Origin: Halorussus salinisoli
GTDB lineage: Archaea > Halobacteriota > Halobacteria > Halobacteriales > Haladaptataceae
Reading direction: 5' to 3'
Length of the DNA: 64,000 nucleotides
Assembly: GCA_005239435.1 (NCBI GenBank)
Contig: SZNP01000005.1
Location: forward strand, 409,190-473,189
Shown here: piece after piece, positions 6,919 through 16,645 of the stretch
Layout of the letters: each line of letters begins with the position of its first letter
How positions within the stretch are numbered: the first letter of the stretch is position 1
Notes under the pieces: generated by a model
What the model was told of the DNA's origin: nothing
The model's database searches: none
Seen by the model: the letters and a program-made list of their open reading frames with translations, nothing else
Position numbers and translations under genes: made by a program

Positions 6919-9174
6919 TCACCGCTCGCGGTCGAGCGACTGCACGGGACGCGCAGGGTCGAGCAACTCCACGGGATGGCGAGTCGGCCGGCCGAGGAGC
7001 GAGTCGAGTTGTTCGAGACAAGAGGTCCCGCTCGCCGCGACGAGGCGGTCCTCGGCCGCCGGACTGGTGAACTGGTCGCGCAATTGGTCGCCCACGTCTA
7101 CGCTCAACTCGTAGTATTCGGACTTGTAGCCGAAGCTCCCGGCCATCCCGCAACACTCCACGTCGGACGTGAGTACGTCGTAGCCCGCGGCTTCCAGCAC
7201 GGCGGTCGTGTACGGTTCGAGGTCCATCGTTCGCTGTTGACAGTGGCTGTGGTACGCCACCTCCGCTCCGTCCCCTCGGGAGAGAGCGTTCACGTCCTCG
7301 TCGGAACTCCCGTCTAGCAGGCCGTAGACGTACTCTAACACCTCGTAGCTGTTCGCCGCCAACGTCTCGTGGCGCTCGGCGTCTACGAGTTTCTCGTACT
7401 CGCGCTCGAACATGGCGAGGTCGCTCGGCTCTATCACGACCACGTCGCGCCCCGATTCGACGTGGTCGAGGAGCGCGGGCGCGACCTCCTCGGCGTGGCG
7501 CGTTGCCGTCGCAATCATCCCCTGCGAGAGCGGCGCGCGACCGCTCGACGCCACGTCCGGCACTCTGACGGCGACTCCCAGCGCCTCCAGCACCCTGACG
7601 GCGGCCTTCCCCCGCTCGACCTGCACGTGGTTGGTGTAGAGGTCCGGGTAGACGACGGCGACGCGGTCGGCGTCGGTCGGCGAGATACGAGTGCCGCCGC
7701 GGGCCTCGAACCAGTCCACGAACGTCTCGCGCTCGAACTCCGGGAGGTCCCGCCGCCGGTCGATGCCGAGGACGCGCTCCATCGCCCACCGTGCGGGACC
7801 GGCGTCGGCCAGCCAGTTCGACGCCGGAGCCAGCGCCGACCCGACCTTGGCCACTGCCGCGAAGTTACCGAAGAACCGCTTCTGGGGGCTCATTCCGCCC
7901 GGTTCGGCGTCCGGGGTCAGCCCCTCCACGAGCCAGTCGAACTCGGTGTCGCCGTCCGCTCCGCGGTTGATTCGGTCCCGGACCACCGTGTTTATCCACG
8001 GGATGTCGATTTCGACGGGGCACTGGTTCACGCACCGCGAACAGCCGGTACAGAGGTCGTTGAACTCCGCGGCGGTGTCCAACCCCTCGACGCCCGCCTC
8101 CCACCCGGTTGCGATGCCCCCGGAGTACGTCTCGCCGCCGAAGGCGTGGCCGCCGACCGACTGAAAGTTCGCACAGGAGTTGGCACACGCCGAACACCGG
8201 ATGCAGTAGAGCGTCTCGCGCAACTGGTCGTCGTCGCGCATCGCCATCCGGCCGTTGTCGACGAGAACGAGGTGGAACTCGCGGTCGTCCGGGTCGCCGG
8301 ATTCCGAGAGCGGGGTTTCGGAGTCCTCGAAGTCGATGGTGGGCGAATCGACCGGCGGGGTGAACAGCGAGACGTAGGAGGTGATGTCCTGGCCGGTCCC
8401 CGACCGGCCGATGAGTTCCACGAACGGCGAGAGGTCCGAGAGGGCCGGAATCAGCTTCTCGACGCCCGCGACGGCGACGTGAGTGTCCGGGGCGACGATC
8501 GACTTCCGGGCGTTGCCCTCGCTGGTCACCAGCGCGATGGTTCCCGATTCGGCGACGACGAAGTTCGCGCCCGTCATCCCCACGTCGGCGTCTTCGATGC
8601 GCTCGCCGAGGTACTCGCGGGCGAACTCGGTCAGTTCTTGGGCGGTTTCGAGCGGTTCGTCGGGGTCGAAACGTGCGTTGAACAGGTCGGCGATCTTCTC
8701 GCGGGACTTGTGGATGGCCGGCGCGACGATGTGAGAGGGCGATTCGTCGGCCACCTGCAACACGAACTCTCCGAGGTCGGTCTCCCAGACCTCGACGCCC
8801 GCCTCCCGGAGCGCGTCGTTGACCTCGATTTCCTCGGAGGTCATCGACTTGCTCTTGACCAGCGTCTCGGCGTCGTTCCGCTCGGCGACCTCCGCTGCGT
8901 ATCTGTTGGCGTCCTCGGCGTCGTCTGCGAGGTAGACGGTTCCGCCGTTCGCTTCGACGCTCTCCCGGACCTGGGCTATCAGGTCCGGCAGGCGCTCGAT
9001 GGCGTCCTCCTTGATGGCCCGGGCCTCCCCTTTCAGTTCCTCGTAGTCGTCCAACTTTCCGACGGACTCGTAGCGTCCCTCGTTGAACCCCCGGGTGTTC
9101 GACGCCACGCTGTCGCCCTCCTCGGCGAGGAGCCGTCGAATCTCGGCCGCCTTGGCCGCTCGGCCGGAACTCAT
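6919..9174 (-). CDS. LutB-LutA fusion: LUD domain, ferredoxin and CCG domains
   Basis: A 751-residue iron-sulfur protein for lactate (or related hydroxy-acid) oxidation. The LUD domain covers about residues 50-300. Two 4Fe-4S motifs follow: CIRCSACANSC and CTGCSRCVNQCP (about 325-385). The C-terminal third has CCG-type motifs (HCQQRTM at about 642 and CCGMAGSFGYK at about 674), normally carried by the separate LutA subunit. The protein thus fuses LutB and LutA. It overlaps lutC by 4 bp (ATGA), so the complex is translationally coupled. A flavin D-lactate dehydrogenase or a lactate permease is not adjacent; the substrate is inferred from the family. Confidence 0.92.
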   Translation of the reverse strand: MSSGRAAKAAEIRRLLAEEGDSVASNTRGFNEGRYESVGKLDDYEELKGEARAIKEDAIERLPDLIAQVRESVEANGGTVYLADDAEDANRYAAEVAERNDAETLVKSKSMTSEEIEVNDALREAGVEVWETDLGEFVLQVADESPSHIVAPAIHKSREKIADLFNARFDPDEPLETAQELTEFAREYLGERIEDADVGMTGANFVVAESGTIALVTSEGNARKSIVAPDTHVAVAGVEKLIPALSDLSPFVELIGRSGTGQDITSYVSLFTPPVDSPTIDFEDSETPLSESGDPDDREFHLVLVDNGRMAMRDDDQLRETLYCIRCSACANSCANFQSVGGHAFGGETYSGGIATGWEAGVEGLDTAAEFNDLCTGCSRCVNQCPVEIDIPWINTVVRDRINRGADGDTEFDWLVEGLTPDAEPGGMSPQKRFFGNFAAVAKVGSALAPASNWLADAGPARWAMERVLGIDRRRDLPEFERETFVDWFEARGGTRISPTDADRVAVVYPDLYTNHVQVERGKAAVRVLEALGVAVRVPDVASSGRAPLSQGMIATATRHAEEVAPALLDHVESGRDVVVIEPSDLAMFEREYEKLVDAERHETLAANSYEVLEYVYGLLDGSSDEDVNALSRGDGAEVAYHSHCQQRTMDLEPYTTAVLEAAGYDVLTSDVECCGMAGSFGYKSEYYELSVDVGDQLRDQFTSPAAEDRLVAASGTSCLEQLDSLLGRPTRHPVELLDPARPVQSLDRER

Positions 9175-9680
9175 CGGTCCTCCAGAATCAGGACGTGGAC
9201 CGCCTTCGGCCCGTGCGCGCCGTACACCAGTTCGCCCATGTCGGCGGTCGCACTCGGCCCCGTGGCGATGACTGCGTCGCCCCGACCGGTAGCGACCGAC
9301 TCCTCCAGTCGCTCGAAGGCCGCGGGCATGTTCGGAACCACGTCGCTCTCCCGGAGGACGGCGACGTGAGTCTCGGGGAAGAGGCTCACCGGTTCGTCGC
9401 CGTCGGCCGACGACTCGACGATAATCGACCCGTAGTCGGCGATGCCCAGAGTGGCGGCGGTCACGCCCGTCTTCGCGCTTCGAAGCTGGTCCGGCGTGGG
9501 GTCGAGTTCGACTGTCGTCCCCGACAACGAGACGCCCTCGAAGGGGAGCGCCGACCCGACGGCGGGCGTCTCGACGACTTCCGTCAGTGCCTTCTCGAAC
9601 GTCTCGGCCCCGACTCTCGTTCGTCCAACCTTCATCCGCTGTAAGGACGCTTCGAACTGACCGAGGCTGTCCGTCTCCAT
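9171..9680 (-). CDS. lutC: LutC-like LUD domain protein
   Basis: A 169-residue single LUD domain, the third component of the LutABC-type oxidation complex. Segments typical of the family are TAATLGIADYGSIIVESS, SLFPETHVAVLRESDVV and the near C-terminal ATGPSATADMGELVYGAHGP. Its stop overlaps the start of the LutB-LutA fusion by 4 bp, and it is the first gene of the operon. No regulator sits upstream; the next gene (DUF5786) is separated by 135 bp and is probably independent. Confidence 0.9.
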   Translation of the reverse strand: METDSLGQFEASLQRMKVGRTRVGAETFEKALTEVVETPAVGSALPFEGVSLSGTTVELDPTPDQLRSAKTGVTAATLGIADYGSIIVESSADGDEPVSLFPETHVAVLRESDVVPNMPAAFERLEESVATGRGDAVIATGPSATADMGELVYGAHGPKAVHVLILEDR

Positions 9681-9815
9681 GGTTCGTGATAGCGTAACAC
9701 GCTTAACTGATTTTCGACTGGAGGCGCTCCTCGGCCGAGACCGTTCCTGTCGGTTCGGGATACGCGAAAATCGAGAAAATTCTACCGTCGAGTCGTCTGC
9801 CGATGCCGAGGAGGA

Positions 9816-10004
9816 CTACTCTTCGTCTTCGTCGCCGCTGTTTTTGATCTCGTTTAGCTGGTCGAGAAGTTCGTCCTGCGAGGCGTCGGAGTCGAACGAG
9901 ATTTCCCCTTCGTGCGTGTTCTCGTGGACGTTGACGCCGTCGTCCTCGTCGAAGTCGTTTTCTTGGTCCTTTTGCTCGGACTCGTCGTAGCTACCAAAAC
10001 CCAT
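9816..10004 (-). CDS. DUF5786 family protein
   Basis: A 62-residue, extremely acidic protein (MGFGSYDESEQ start, a VHENTHEGEISFDS core, DEDEE tail), the haloarchaeal DUF5786 family as far as I recall it. It has no membrane segment and no catalytic motif. A TATA-like element 25-30 bp before the ATG points to a leaderless monocistronic mRNA. Function unknown. Confidence 0.85.
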   Translation of the reverse strand: MGFGSYDESEQKDQENDFDEDDGVNVHENTHEGEISFDSDASQDELLDQLNEIKNSGDEDEE

Positions 10005-10024
10005 ACTGGGTACGATGGTCCCTG

Positions 10025-10036
10025 CATAGTAAAATC
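10025..10036 (-). promoter_or_regulatory. TATA box, DUF5786 gene
   Basis: On the minus strand the sequence reads GATTTTACTATG, centred about 26 bp from the ATG at 10004. At the usual archaeal spacing the transcript would begin at the start codon, that is, be leaderless. Confidence 0.5.
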
Positions 10037-10181
10037 ATCCGGTGTTCGCCGAGGTCGTGTTTAGTTACGAGCGGAGGGCGAGGCGGGTGTGATTTTGCGC
10101 GACCCTATCCCCAAACCGACCGCCTAAACGGTTGACGTGGTCGGACCGACCTGGATATGTGGAGCGCGAGCGGACACCTCC

Positions 10182-11210
10182 TCAGCGAGGCGTGAGTCCG
10201 ACGCCCTCGGCCAGTAGTTCGTGAGAACGGAGCGCGTCGTCGTGCTCGGCGACGACGTGCTGAATCATCACTTCCTCGACGCCGACGCGCTCGGCGAGTT
10301 GTTCCAGGAGGTCGGCGAGCGTTTCGGGGCTCCCGGAGATCGCTCGCGGCCACTCGCCGGAATCGAGCGTAGCCGGTGTCGGGTCTGGGACACCGCCGAG
10401 TTCGTCGATGGCCTCCTCGATGGACGGCGTGGTTCCCGCGACGCCGCGTTGCATCCGCTCGAACGACGCTTCGGCCACCGCTCGAAGCCGCGCTGCTTCC
10501 TCGTCGGTGTCTGCGCAGACGGCGTTCACTGCGACCATTCCCTGCGGGTGGTCGATGCTACCAGCCAGCCGTGACGGGTGGAAGTGCTCGCGGTACTCCT
10601 CGAACGCACGCGTGGCGAGTTGCGGCCGAATGAACGCCGCGAAACAGTACCGCAACCCGAGTTTGCCGGCGATGGCAGCGCTCGACGGACTCGATCCGAG
10701 TACCCACGGGACGGGTGCGTCCCCGCCCGAGCGTGGAATCTCGAGGTCGCTGTAGGCGTGTTCGTCGGGGTAGTCGTCGTAGAGGTGATTGACGACGGCT
10801 TCGATTTTCTCGGTGTGGTCCTCGTCGGGGTTCTGGACGCGTCGCTGCGTTCCGAGGGCGCGGTCGGCGGCGGGCGAGCCGTTCGCCCGACCGAGACCCG
10901 CGTCGATGCGTCCGGGTGCGAGTGCGTCCAGCGCGCCGAACTCTTCGGCGACCTTGAACGGGCTGTAGTGGTTGAGCAGTACCGCTCCCGAGCCGAGCCG
11001 AATCGAATCGGTTTCGGCGGCGAGGTGCCCGAGTAGCACTTCGGGGGTCGTTCCCGCGATTCTGTCTGCCATCCCGTGGTGTTCGGCCACCCAGAATCGG
11101 GAGTAGCCGAGCCGCTCCGTTTGTCGTGCGGCTTCGACGGTGTTCGCGTAGGCGTCCGTCGCGGTACCACCGTCGGGGACCGGAGAAAGGTCGACGACAG
11201 AGAGCTCCAT
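10182..11210 (-). CDS. LLM-class flavin-dependent oxidoreductase (MsnO8-like)
   Basis: A 342-residue bacterial-luciferase-like TIM-barrel flavoprotein. The N-terminus MELSVVDLSPVPDG, the FWVAEHHGM motif (about 41-49), the SGAVLLNHYSPFKVAEEFG segment and GRIDAGLGRA are typical of the MsnO8 subgroup. These enzymes use reduced flavin (FMN or F420) and oxygen or another acceptor. It is a single gene with no reductase partner next to it. Substrate unknown. The upstream region faces the SLC13 permease gene. Confidence 0.9.
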   Translation of the reverse strand: MELSVVDLSPVPDGGTATDAYANTVEAARQTERLGYSRFWVAEHHGMADRIAGTTPEVLLGHLAAETDSIRLGSGAVLLNHYSPFKVAEEFGALDALAPGRIDAGLGRANGSPAADRALGTQRRVQNPDEDHTEKIEAVVNHLYDDYPDEHAYSDLEIPRSGGDAPVPWVLGSSPSSAAIAGKLGLRYCFAAFIRPQLATRAFEEYREHFHPSRLAGSIDHPQGMVAVNAVCADTDEEAARLRAVAEASFERMQRGVAGTTPSIEEAIDELGGVPDPTPATLDSGEWPRAISGSPETLADLLEQLAERVGVEEVMIQHVVAEHDDALRSHELLAEGVGLTPR

Positions 11211-11359
11211 GTTCCGTCTCGGGGACTGAGAGGAATAACGGTTTGGCTACCAGCAGCTTCTCGGTGCGTTCTCTGTCCCCGACGACCGGCAGCTTACGGA
11301 GCGTATAGCAGTCAGTACAGACACCCGGCCTTTTTCACTCGTCAACGTCTCCTTTCGGT

Positions 11360-13231
11360 ATGTCTTTCTCCGTGACTTTGCCGGCAATTCAGGGCCTCGT
11401 CTCGAGCCCGGTGACGGCCGATATGCTCGTCGTTTTTGCGCTCATTCTCCTCGCGCTCGTTCTGTTCGCGACCGAGTGGTTTCCGATCGACGTCACCGCC
11501 ATCCTCGTGATGGTCCTGTTGATGGTTCTTGAGCCGTGGACTCGAATCTCTCCACGGGAGGGAATCTCGGGCTTCGCGAACCCCGCTACCATCACCGTAC
11601 TCGCGATGCTCATTCTGAGCACCGGTATCAATCGAACTGGCATCGTCCAACTGATCGGCCGAAAGATGGCCGCGTTCGCCGGAACCGACCGGCGCAAGCA
11701 ACTCGCCGCGACGATCGGCGTCACCGGTCCGGTCTCGGGGTTCGTCAACAACACGCCGGTCGTCGCCATCCTGGTGCCGGTCATCGCAGACCTCGCACAC
11801 GAGGGGAAGACGTCGCCGTCGAAGCTACTGATGCCGCTGTCGTTCGCCTCGATGCTCGGGGGAACGTTGACGCTCATCGGGACGTCGACGAACATCCTCG
11901 CGAGTGATATCGCAGCCCAGCTCGGTGCAGAGTCGCCCGGTCTCGGGTTACACGCGTTCGGGATGTTCGAGTTCACCAAACTCGGCGTCGTCGTGTTCGC
12001 GGTCGGCACCGTCTACCTCATGACGGTCGGCGTTCGATTACTTCCCAAGCGGATTCCAGCAGAGGAGGACCTCGTCGAGGAGTACGCCCTCCAGGAGTAC
12101 CTCGCGGACGTCGTCGTTCCCGCGAACTCGCCGTTGATCGGGCAGACCGTCGAGGAAGCCCTCGGGGACGACGAGTTGGACATCGACGTGTTACAGCTGA
12201 TTCGATACGGGGAACGTTTCTCCGAACCCCTCGCACGCAAAGAGATTCACGAGAGCGACACGCTCCGCCTCAGGACGAATCGGGAGACGCTCGAACGCAT
12301 TATCGACGCGGAAGGACTCACCCTGTCGGGGGGTCCCCGAACCGAAGACGACCTGCATCCAGACGAGGAGGAACCGGTCCTCGTCGAGGTCGTCATTCCG
12401 TCGGGGTCGTTCCTCGCCGGCGAAACCCTGGCGAGTTCGACCTTCCGACAGCGCTACGACGCGAACGTCCTCGCCTTTCGGACGAGAGGTGACGTGGTCC
12501 GCGACCGATTCGAGGACATCCGTATCCGCGTCGGTGACACGCTTCTGGTACAGGCACCACCCGATAGCCTCTCTCGACTCGTCCAGAACGAGGACTTCAT
12601 CGTCGCCCACGAGTTCGACGAGACGACCTACCGGACCGAAAAGATCCCGTTCGCGGTCGGCATCATCGCCGGAGTCGTCGCCCTCCCGGCGTTGAACGTC
12701 CTCCCCATCGTCGTCTCGGCGTTGGCAGGGGTGGTGGCGATGATCTTCACCGGCGTCCTCGAACCGACCGAACTCTATTCGTCCGTCGAGTGGAACGTCA
12801 TCTTCCTCCTCGCCGGTGTCATCCCGCTCGGCATCGCCCTTCAACAGACTGGGGCCGCTGCGCTTCTCGGGGGAGTCGTCGCTTCGACGGCGACGTTCTT
12901 GCCGGCAATCGGTGTCCTGTGGATATTTTATCTCGCGACCGGCTTGTTGACGAGCGTCATCAGCAACAACGCGAGCGTCGTGTTGATGATCCCTGTCGCT
13001 GCCAACACTGCACAGTCGATCGGAGCGAACGCGTTCGCGTTCGTGTTAGCCGTGACGTTCGCGGCCTCGACGGCGTTCATGACGCCCGTGGGTTACCAGA
13101 CGAACCTCTTCGTCTACGGCCCCGGTGGATACACGTTCTCGGACTTCCTCAGGGTCGGCGCACCGTTGCAGTTTCTACTCTCGATAGTCACCGTCCTCGG
13201 AATCGCGTTCTTCTGGGGCGTCCGTGTGTAA
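11360..13231 (+). CDS. SLC13/CitM-type permease with two RCK (TrkA-C) domains
   Basis: A 623-residue membrane transporter with the DASS/ArsB-like layout: an N-terminal membrane block (about 1-215) including the NNTPVVAILVPVI and GTSTNI signatures, a cytoplasmic part (about 240-425) with two TrkA-C/RCK domains, and a C-terminal membrane block with the second SNNASVVLMIPVA signature and the late GYQTNLFVYGPGGYTF. This family moves dicarboxylates, sulfate or related anions coupled to Na+ or H+; the RCK domains suggest ligand-controlled transport. It is transcribed alone, divergent from the LLM flavoprotein gene. The substrate is not decided by sequence. Confidence 0.93.
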   Translation: MSFSVTLPAIQGLVSSPVTADMLVVFALILLALVLFATEWFPIDVTAILVMVLLMVLEPWTRISPREGISGFANPATITVLAMLILSTGINRTGIVQLIGRKMAAFAGTDRRKQLAATIGVTGPVSGFVNNTPVVAILVPVIADLAHEGKTSPSKLLMPLSFASMLGGTLTLIGTSTNILASDIAAQLGAESPGLGLHAFGMFEFTKLGVVVFAVGTVYLMTVGVRLLPKRIPAEEDLVEEYALQEYLADVVVPANSPLIGQTVEEALGDDELDIDVLQLIRYGERFSEPLARKEIHESDTLRLRTNRETLERIIDAEGLTLSGGPRTEDDLHPDEEEPVLVEVVIPSGSFLAGETLASSTFRQRYDANVLAFRTRGDVVRDRFEDIRIRVGDTLLVQAPPDSLSRLVQNEDFIVAHEFDETTYRTEKIPFAVGIIAGVVALPALNVLPIVVSALAGVVAMIFTGVLEPTELYSSVEWNVIFLLAGVIPLGIALQQTGAAALLGGVVASTATFLPAIGVLWIFYLATGLLTSVISNNASVVLMIPVAANTAQSIGANAFAFVLAVTFAASTAFMTPVGYQTNLFVYGPGGYTFSDFLRVGAPLQFLLSIVTVLGIAFFWGVRV

Positions 13232-13467
13232 TTCGCGCTGACTGGGACTCCGCGCTGCCGCCACCGTATCACCGGTCGGAGGCGTTGACCGACGCTGTTC
13301 GACTCCGCCGCCGTCCTAGAAGCGTGACCGAATCTGGCGACACAGTGAGCGAGTCGCGACACTCGTCGGAGACGAACTCGACGAGTTCGTTCGCCGGACA
13401 CGGGACGAATCACTCGTTTTCGTAGTTCGTCCGTAACGTTCGGGAGCAACCGTCACGGACCACAGGA

Positions 13468-13476
13468 CTATTTGAC
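13468..13476 (+). promoter_or_regulatory. TATA-like element, DUF5789-like gene
   Basis: ACTATTTGA, centred about 26 bp before the ATG at 13497, in otherwise GC-rich sequence. The predicted transcription start coincides with the start codon. Confidence 0.4.
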
Positions 13477-13496
13477 TAGAGCGCCAAAATTACGGG

Positions 13497-14096
13497 ATGG
13501 CAGACAACAAGAAGGGCAGAGACAAGCAAGCGGACGACGCCGAGAGACGCCAGCGAGAACGCGACGTCGCCGCGGAACTGAGTCGCGGCGACGAAGTAGA
13601 GCCACCGGTCGAAGCGGGAGAACTCGCCGACATCGAGACGGAACTCGAATCGCTAGAGTTCCCGGCAACGGGGACCGAGGTCGTCGCGGCGGTCGGCGAC
13701 CGCGAGGTCGAATCGGCCGACAGGACCTACGCCGTCGAGGAACTGGTACCGGACACGGCCGAGGAGACGTTCGACTCCCCTGCTGCCGTCCGAACCCGGG
13801 TACAACGGCCGACGGTCGCCGCCGCGATGAAACGGGTCGTGGAAGCCAACGAGAAGCTTCCGAACGCGAATCTCCGCGGATCACAGCGCGAGGCCTACGA
13901 GAAGACGTTCCGGGAACTCGAAGCGATCGACGCCGATGACGACGACGAGGGGATTCAGGCTATCGGCGACTGGATCGTCGAGCAAATTAACGACAAAGAA
14001 AAACTCCCGGGGTCCAGGGGAGTACGCCGGCAAGCGGCGAAGTTCTGCCGGGCGAACGGGTACCAAGTCCGGAACGACGAGTGGCTCGGCATATAG
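13497..14096 (+). CDS. DUF5789-like haloarchaeal protein
   Basis: A 199-residue soluble, highly charged protein. The middle (about 35-90) carries DIETELESLEFPATGTEVV and an AVEELVPDTAEETFDS segment, as in the DUF5789 family. The C-terminal half adds a helical region with MKRVVEANEKLPNANL and the ending RRQAAKFCRANGYQVRNDEWLGI, longer than the minimal family domain. The N-terminus is Lys/Arg-rich. A TATA-like element (13468-13476) about 26 bp upstream predicts a leaderless transcript. No enzymatic motif is seen; function unknown. Confidence 0.78.
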   Translation: MADNKKGRDKQADDAERRQRERDVAAELSRGDEVEPPVEAGELADIETELESLEFPATGTEVVAAVGDREVESADRTYAVEELVPDTAEETFDSPAAVRTRVQRPTVAAAMKRVVEANEKLPNANLRGSQREAYEKTFRELEAIDADDDDEGIQAIGDWIVEQINDKEKLPGSRGVRRQAAKFCRANGYQVRNDEWLGI

Positions 14097-14566
14097 ACTA
14101 ACGACCAGGGAGCGAGCAGGCGGGGAGGAAGTCACTCCGACGCCCCGTTCTTTCGCGCTCCGGTGACGATTACGTCGTGCCAAGAGAAGGGGAGTTCGTT
14201 ACGTCACTCCCGGAGTTCTTCCGTGTTCCGAGTGTATGCTCTCTATCTGTCTCGACCGACGGGGACTCGACTACTGGTTTGAGGCCATCCTCTCGTTCAC
14301 GGTACGATTGGCCGATATCCGCTGATCATGGTGTGTACTGTGTACACCCGGAGATGTGATACCCTCGACTACCGACCGTTCTCTTATGGAAATCGGTGCA
14401 AACCACACCGAACATTTGGCACCGTACCTCCTACGGGTGATTGGCACTCGATGCTGTGTCCGCTTTCACCGGTTGAGACCACCCGAACGGGATGGCGAAT
14501 CGCTATCTCGGTGGTGGTCGGCTACGGACAGGAGTCGGCTATGCCGTCTGGGACAGAGGAAGACAG
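14097..14566. other. 470-bp intergenic stretch, no gene seen
   Basis: Several short open frames cross this stretch, but none has the acidic composition, start context or domain character of a haloarchaeal protein. GC content is visibly lower than in the flanking core genes. The last part presumably holds the promoter of the membrane protein starting at 14567. No repeat, hairpin or tRNA stands out. Confidence 0.5.
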
Positions 14567-14836
14567 ATGGCGGGTGAGTTGCTCGGTCTGTTGGTAATCT
14601 GGACACTCATCTTCGCGCTTCCCGTAGTCGTCACCTGGATGGTCATTCGAATCGCCGTCACGGCACGAAGCGCGATCGATAAGCGGCGGGCGGTACAACA
14701 CGTCCCAGTCAGCCGTGACGACACCCGTGACACAACTATCCCAACGTCGGAATCCGATTCTGATCCGGATACACTCGACAGCGCTCCCGAGGACGAGTCG
14801 GTCGCGACTCGGTCCGGATTACGGAAGTACCCGTGA
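14567..14836 (+). CDS. Small N-terminally anchored membrane protein
   Basis: An 89-residue protein (start MAGELLGLLVIWTLI). One hydrophobic helix at about 3-30 is followed by a basic stretch (ARSAIDKRRAVQHV) and an acidic, Ser/Asp-rich disordered tail. The ATG at 14567 places the helix at the very N-terminus; the 25 residues upstream in frame are not protein-like. No family recognised. It lies upstream of the YVTN propeller gene with a 295-bp gap in which I see nothing beyond a TATA-like stretch near its end. Confidence 0.5.
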   Translation: MAGELLGLLVIWTLIFALPVVVTWMVIRIAVTARSAIDKRRAVQHVPVSRDDTRDTTIPTSESDSDPDTLDSAPEDESVATRSGLRKYP

Positions 14837-15131
14837 TGAACGCGGAGGGCTACGACGGGTTCGTGTGTTCGTCATGGCCGCGTTCCGAAAGCGCTTCGGA
14901 GTCGTCAACGACCTATTTAGGTGCAATTTTCGACGACCGCTGGACAGGTCGGTAGCAAGCGTGGGCGACTCTTTCTAATCGATGGCAAAGCGACGATATC
15001 AATGCGTGGTGCAAGTCGTTCAAGCAGTTCGTCCCTGCCTCCACGAGCAGATACTGTTGGAGTCCGGACGGACGTGGCCATCGGCGACAGCCTCGAGCCA
15101 TTTCCCTGCAAATAGTTAGCAAATAACAAAG

Positions 15132-16466
15132 ATGATGGAAAACGACGTCTATCTCTTGTACCATGACACGCCACCGGGGAGAGAACACGTGACGGGTGAC
15201 TCCGAGACTCTCTATCCGAATCGAGGCCGAGGGACCTCACGCCCAACGGGCATCTCTCGACGGTGCCTCCTGTCGGGATCGATGGCCGCCAGCGCTGGGA
15301 TGACCGCCGGATGGACGGACCCGACGTATAGCCACGACGACGTAAATACCGACTCCGAGACCATCTTCGTGTTCAATACCGGGGACATGACGGTCAGTGT
15401 CATCGACGCCGCCAGCGACGAAGTCGTCGCCACTCCGTATCTGGATTTGACGTCGTCGTTCCCGTCGAACCAGTTCACACCACAGTTGACGGATACCCCG
15501 AGCGACCCCCTGTGGCTCAACGTTGACCGCGGCGTACGGGCGGTGGAAGTCGGGTCGCTCTCGGAGGTTGCAGCCGTCGAGACTGGGTCGGGCGCGAACT
15601 GGCAGGAAGTGACACCAGATGGCAAGCATCTCGTCGTAAGTGCACGGGAACCGGCCCACACCCAGTATCGCATCGACGCCGACCCCGATTCCGACTCGTT
15701 CGGCGAGGTCACGGTGAAGATCGACCGCACGGACGAAGAAGGTCGTGGCGATAACGATGGGCCGGGGCCCTGTGACGTGACCATTCATCCCGACGGCGCG
15801 TACGCCTACGTCCCCGATATTTTCGCAGACACCCTGACGGTAATCGACATCGACGCGTTCGAACTCGCAAATCAGATATCGGTTGCTCCAGACGACGGTG
15901 CGGGTGCCGTCCAACCGTTCATGGGAACCGCTGGCTGGAACGGGGACGTACTGCTCGTAGAGAACTTCGAGGGCGAATCCGGGACCGAGAGTATCTGGGA
16001 CACCAGTGACCCGGCAGCGCCCACCGAGAGGGTACGGTTGACGACCGACGACGGACTCGGAAACGGTGCGTTCACGAGCGAGATCGGCCCCGACTCGAAG
16101 TGGGCGTACGTGTTCACGCCCGATTCGAACGACGTTACCGTAATCGATCTAGACGAGGGCGCGGTGACCGACCGAATCGACCTCGGTGGGTCGGCGTTCG
16201 TCGGCACGTGGGGGCCGAGCCGCGAGCGCCTCTACGTGCCCGTGCAGACGAACGACGAGGTCAAGGTCATCGACCATGCCAGCGGCGAGGTTACTGCAAC
16301 GATTCCGGTCGGGGCGATGCCGTACGGGGCGACGGCTGCGACGGTTCGGCCTCGGGAAGACACTCTCTCGAGCCTGTTGGGGGTGTTGGCGACACTCGGC
16401 GTCGAGTTCTCCGGTGCGGGAACGAGCTACTGCATCGGGAAGTGTGGCTGTGGGCATCGGCTGTAG
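15132..16466 (+). CDS. Tat-exported YVTN-type beta-propeller protein
   Basis: A 444-residue predicted exported protein. A twin-arginine segment (GISRRCLLSGSMAASAG, about 41-57) follows a 40-residue N-terminal extension. The mature part is made of beta-propeller blades of the YVTN/lactonase-like type: VSVIDAASDEVVAT, LTVIDIDAFELANQI, VTVIDLDEGAVTDRI and VKVIDHASGEVTATIPVG. The C-terminus ends in a short Cys cluster (YCIGKCGCGHRL) unusual for the fold. A TATA-like AAATAGTT about 25 bp upstream suggests a leaderless mRNA. The neighbour on the opposite strand is another exported propeller. No ligand or reaction can be named. Confidence 0.82.
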   Translation: MMENDVYLLYHDTPPGREHVTGDSETLYPNRGRGTSRPTGISRRCLLSGSMAASAGMTAGWTDPTYSHDDVNTDSETIFVFNTGDMTVSVIDAASDEVVATPYLDLTSSFPSNQFTPQLTDTPSDPLWLNVDRGVRAVEVGSLSEVAAVETGSGANWQEVTPDGKHLVVSAREPAHTQYRIDADPDSDSFGEVTVKIDRTDEEGRGDNDGPGPCDVTIHPDGAYAYVPDIFADTLTVIDIDAFELANQISVAPDDGAGAVQPFMGTAGWNGDVLLVENFEGESGTESIWDTSDPAAPTERVRLTTDDGLGNGAFTSEIGPDSKWAYVFTPDSNDVTVIDLDEGAVTDRIDLGGSAFVGTWGPSRERLYVPVQTNDEVKVIDHASGEVTATIPVGAMPYGATAATVRPREDTLSSLLGVLATLGVEFSGAGTSYCIGKCGCGHRL

Positions 16467-16645
16467 TTGAGCCAACCACAGGGTCGGTCTCGCACTTCCG
16501 GCTACCTCTTTGTCAGGAGTTCGTTCTCGACCTCTGGGAAACGGGAGGTGATGAGACTACGAACGTCTGAATCGTGATTTTCGTCCTCCTTCCGGAACGG
16601 ATACCGAACACCGGAGCGATTATCCCAATACGTGGATGCAGCGAG

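Noticed and set aside
7369..9369. 666-codon plus-strand frame opposite the LutB-LutA gene
   Set aside because: Antisense of a clear iron-sulfur gene; no domain, start signal or neighbour supports it.
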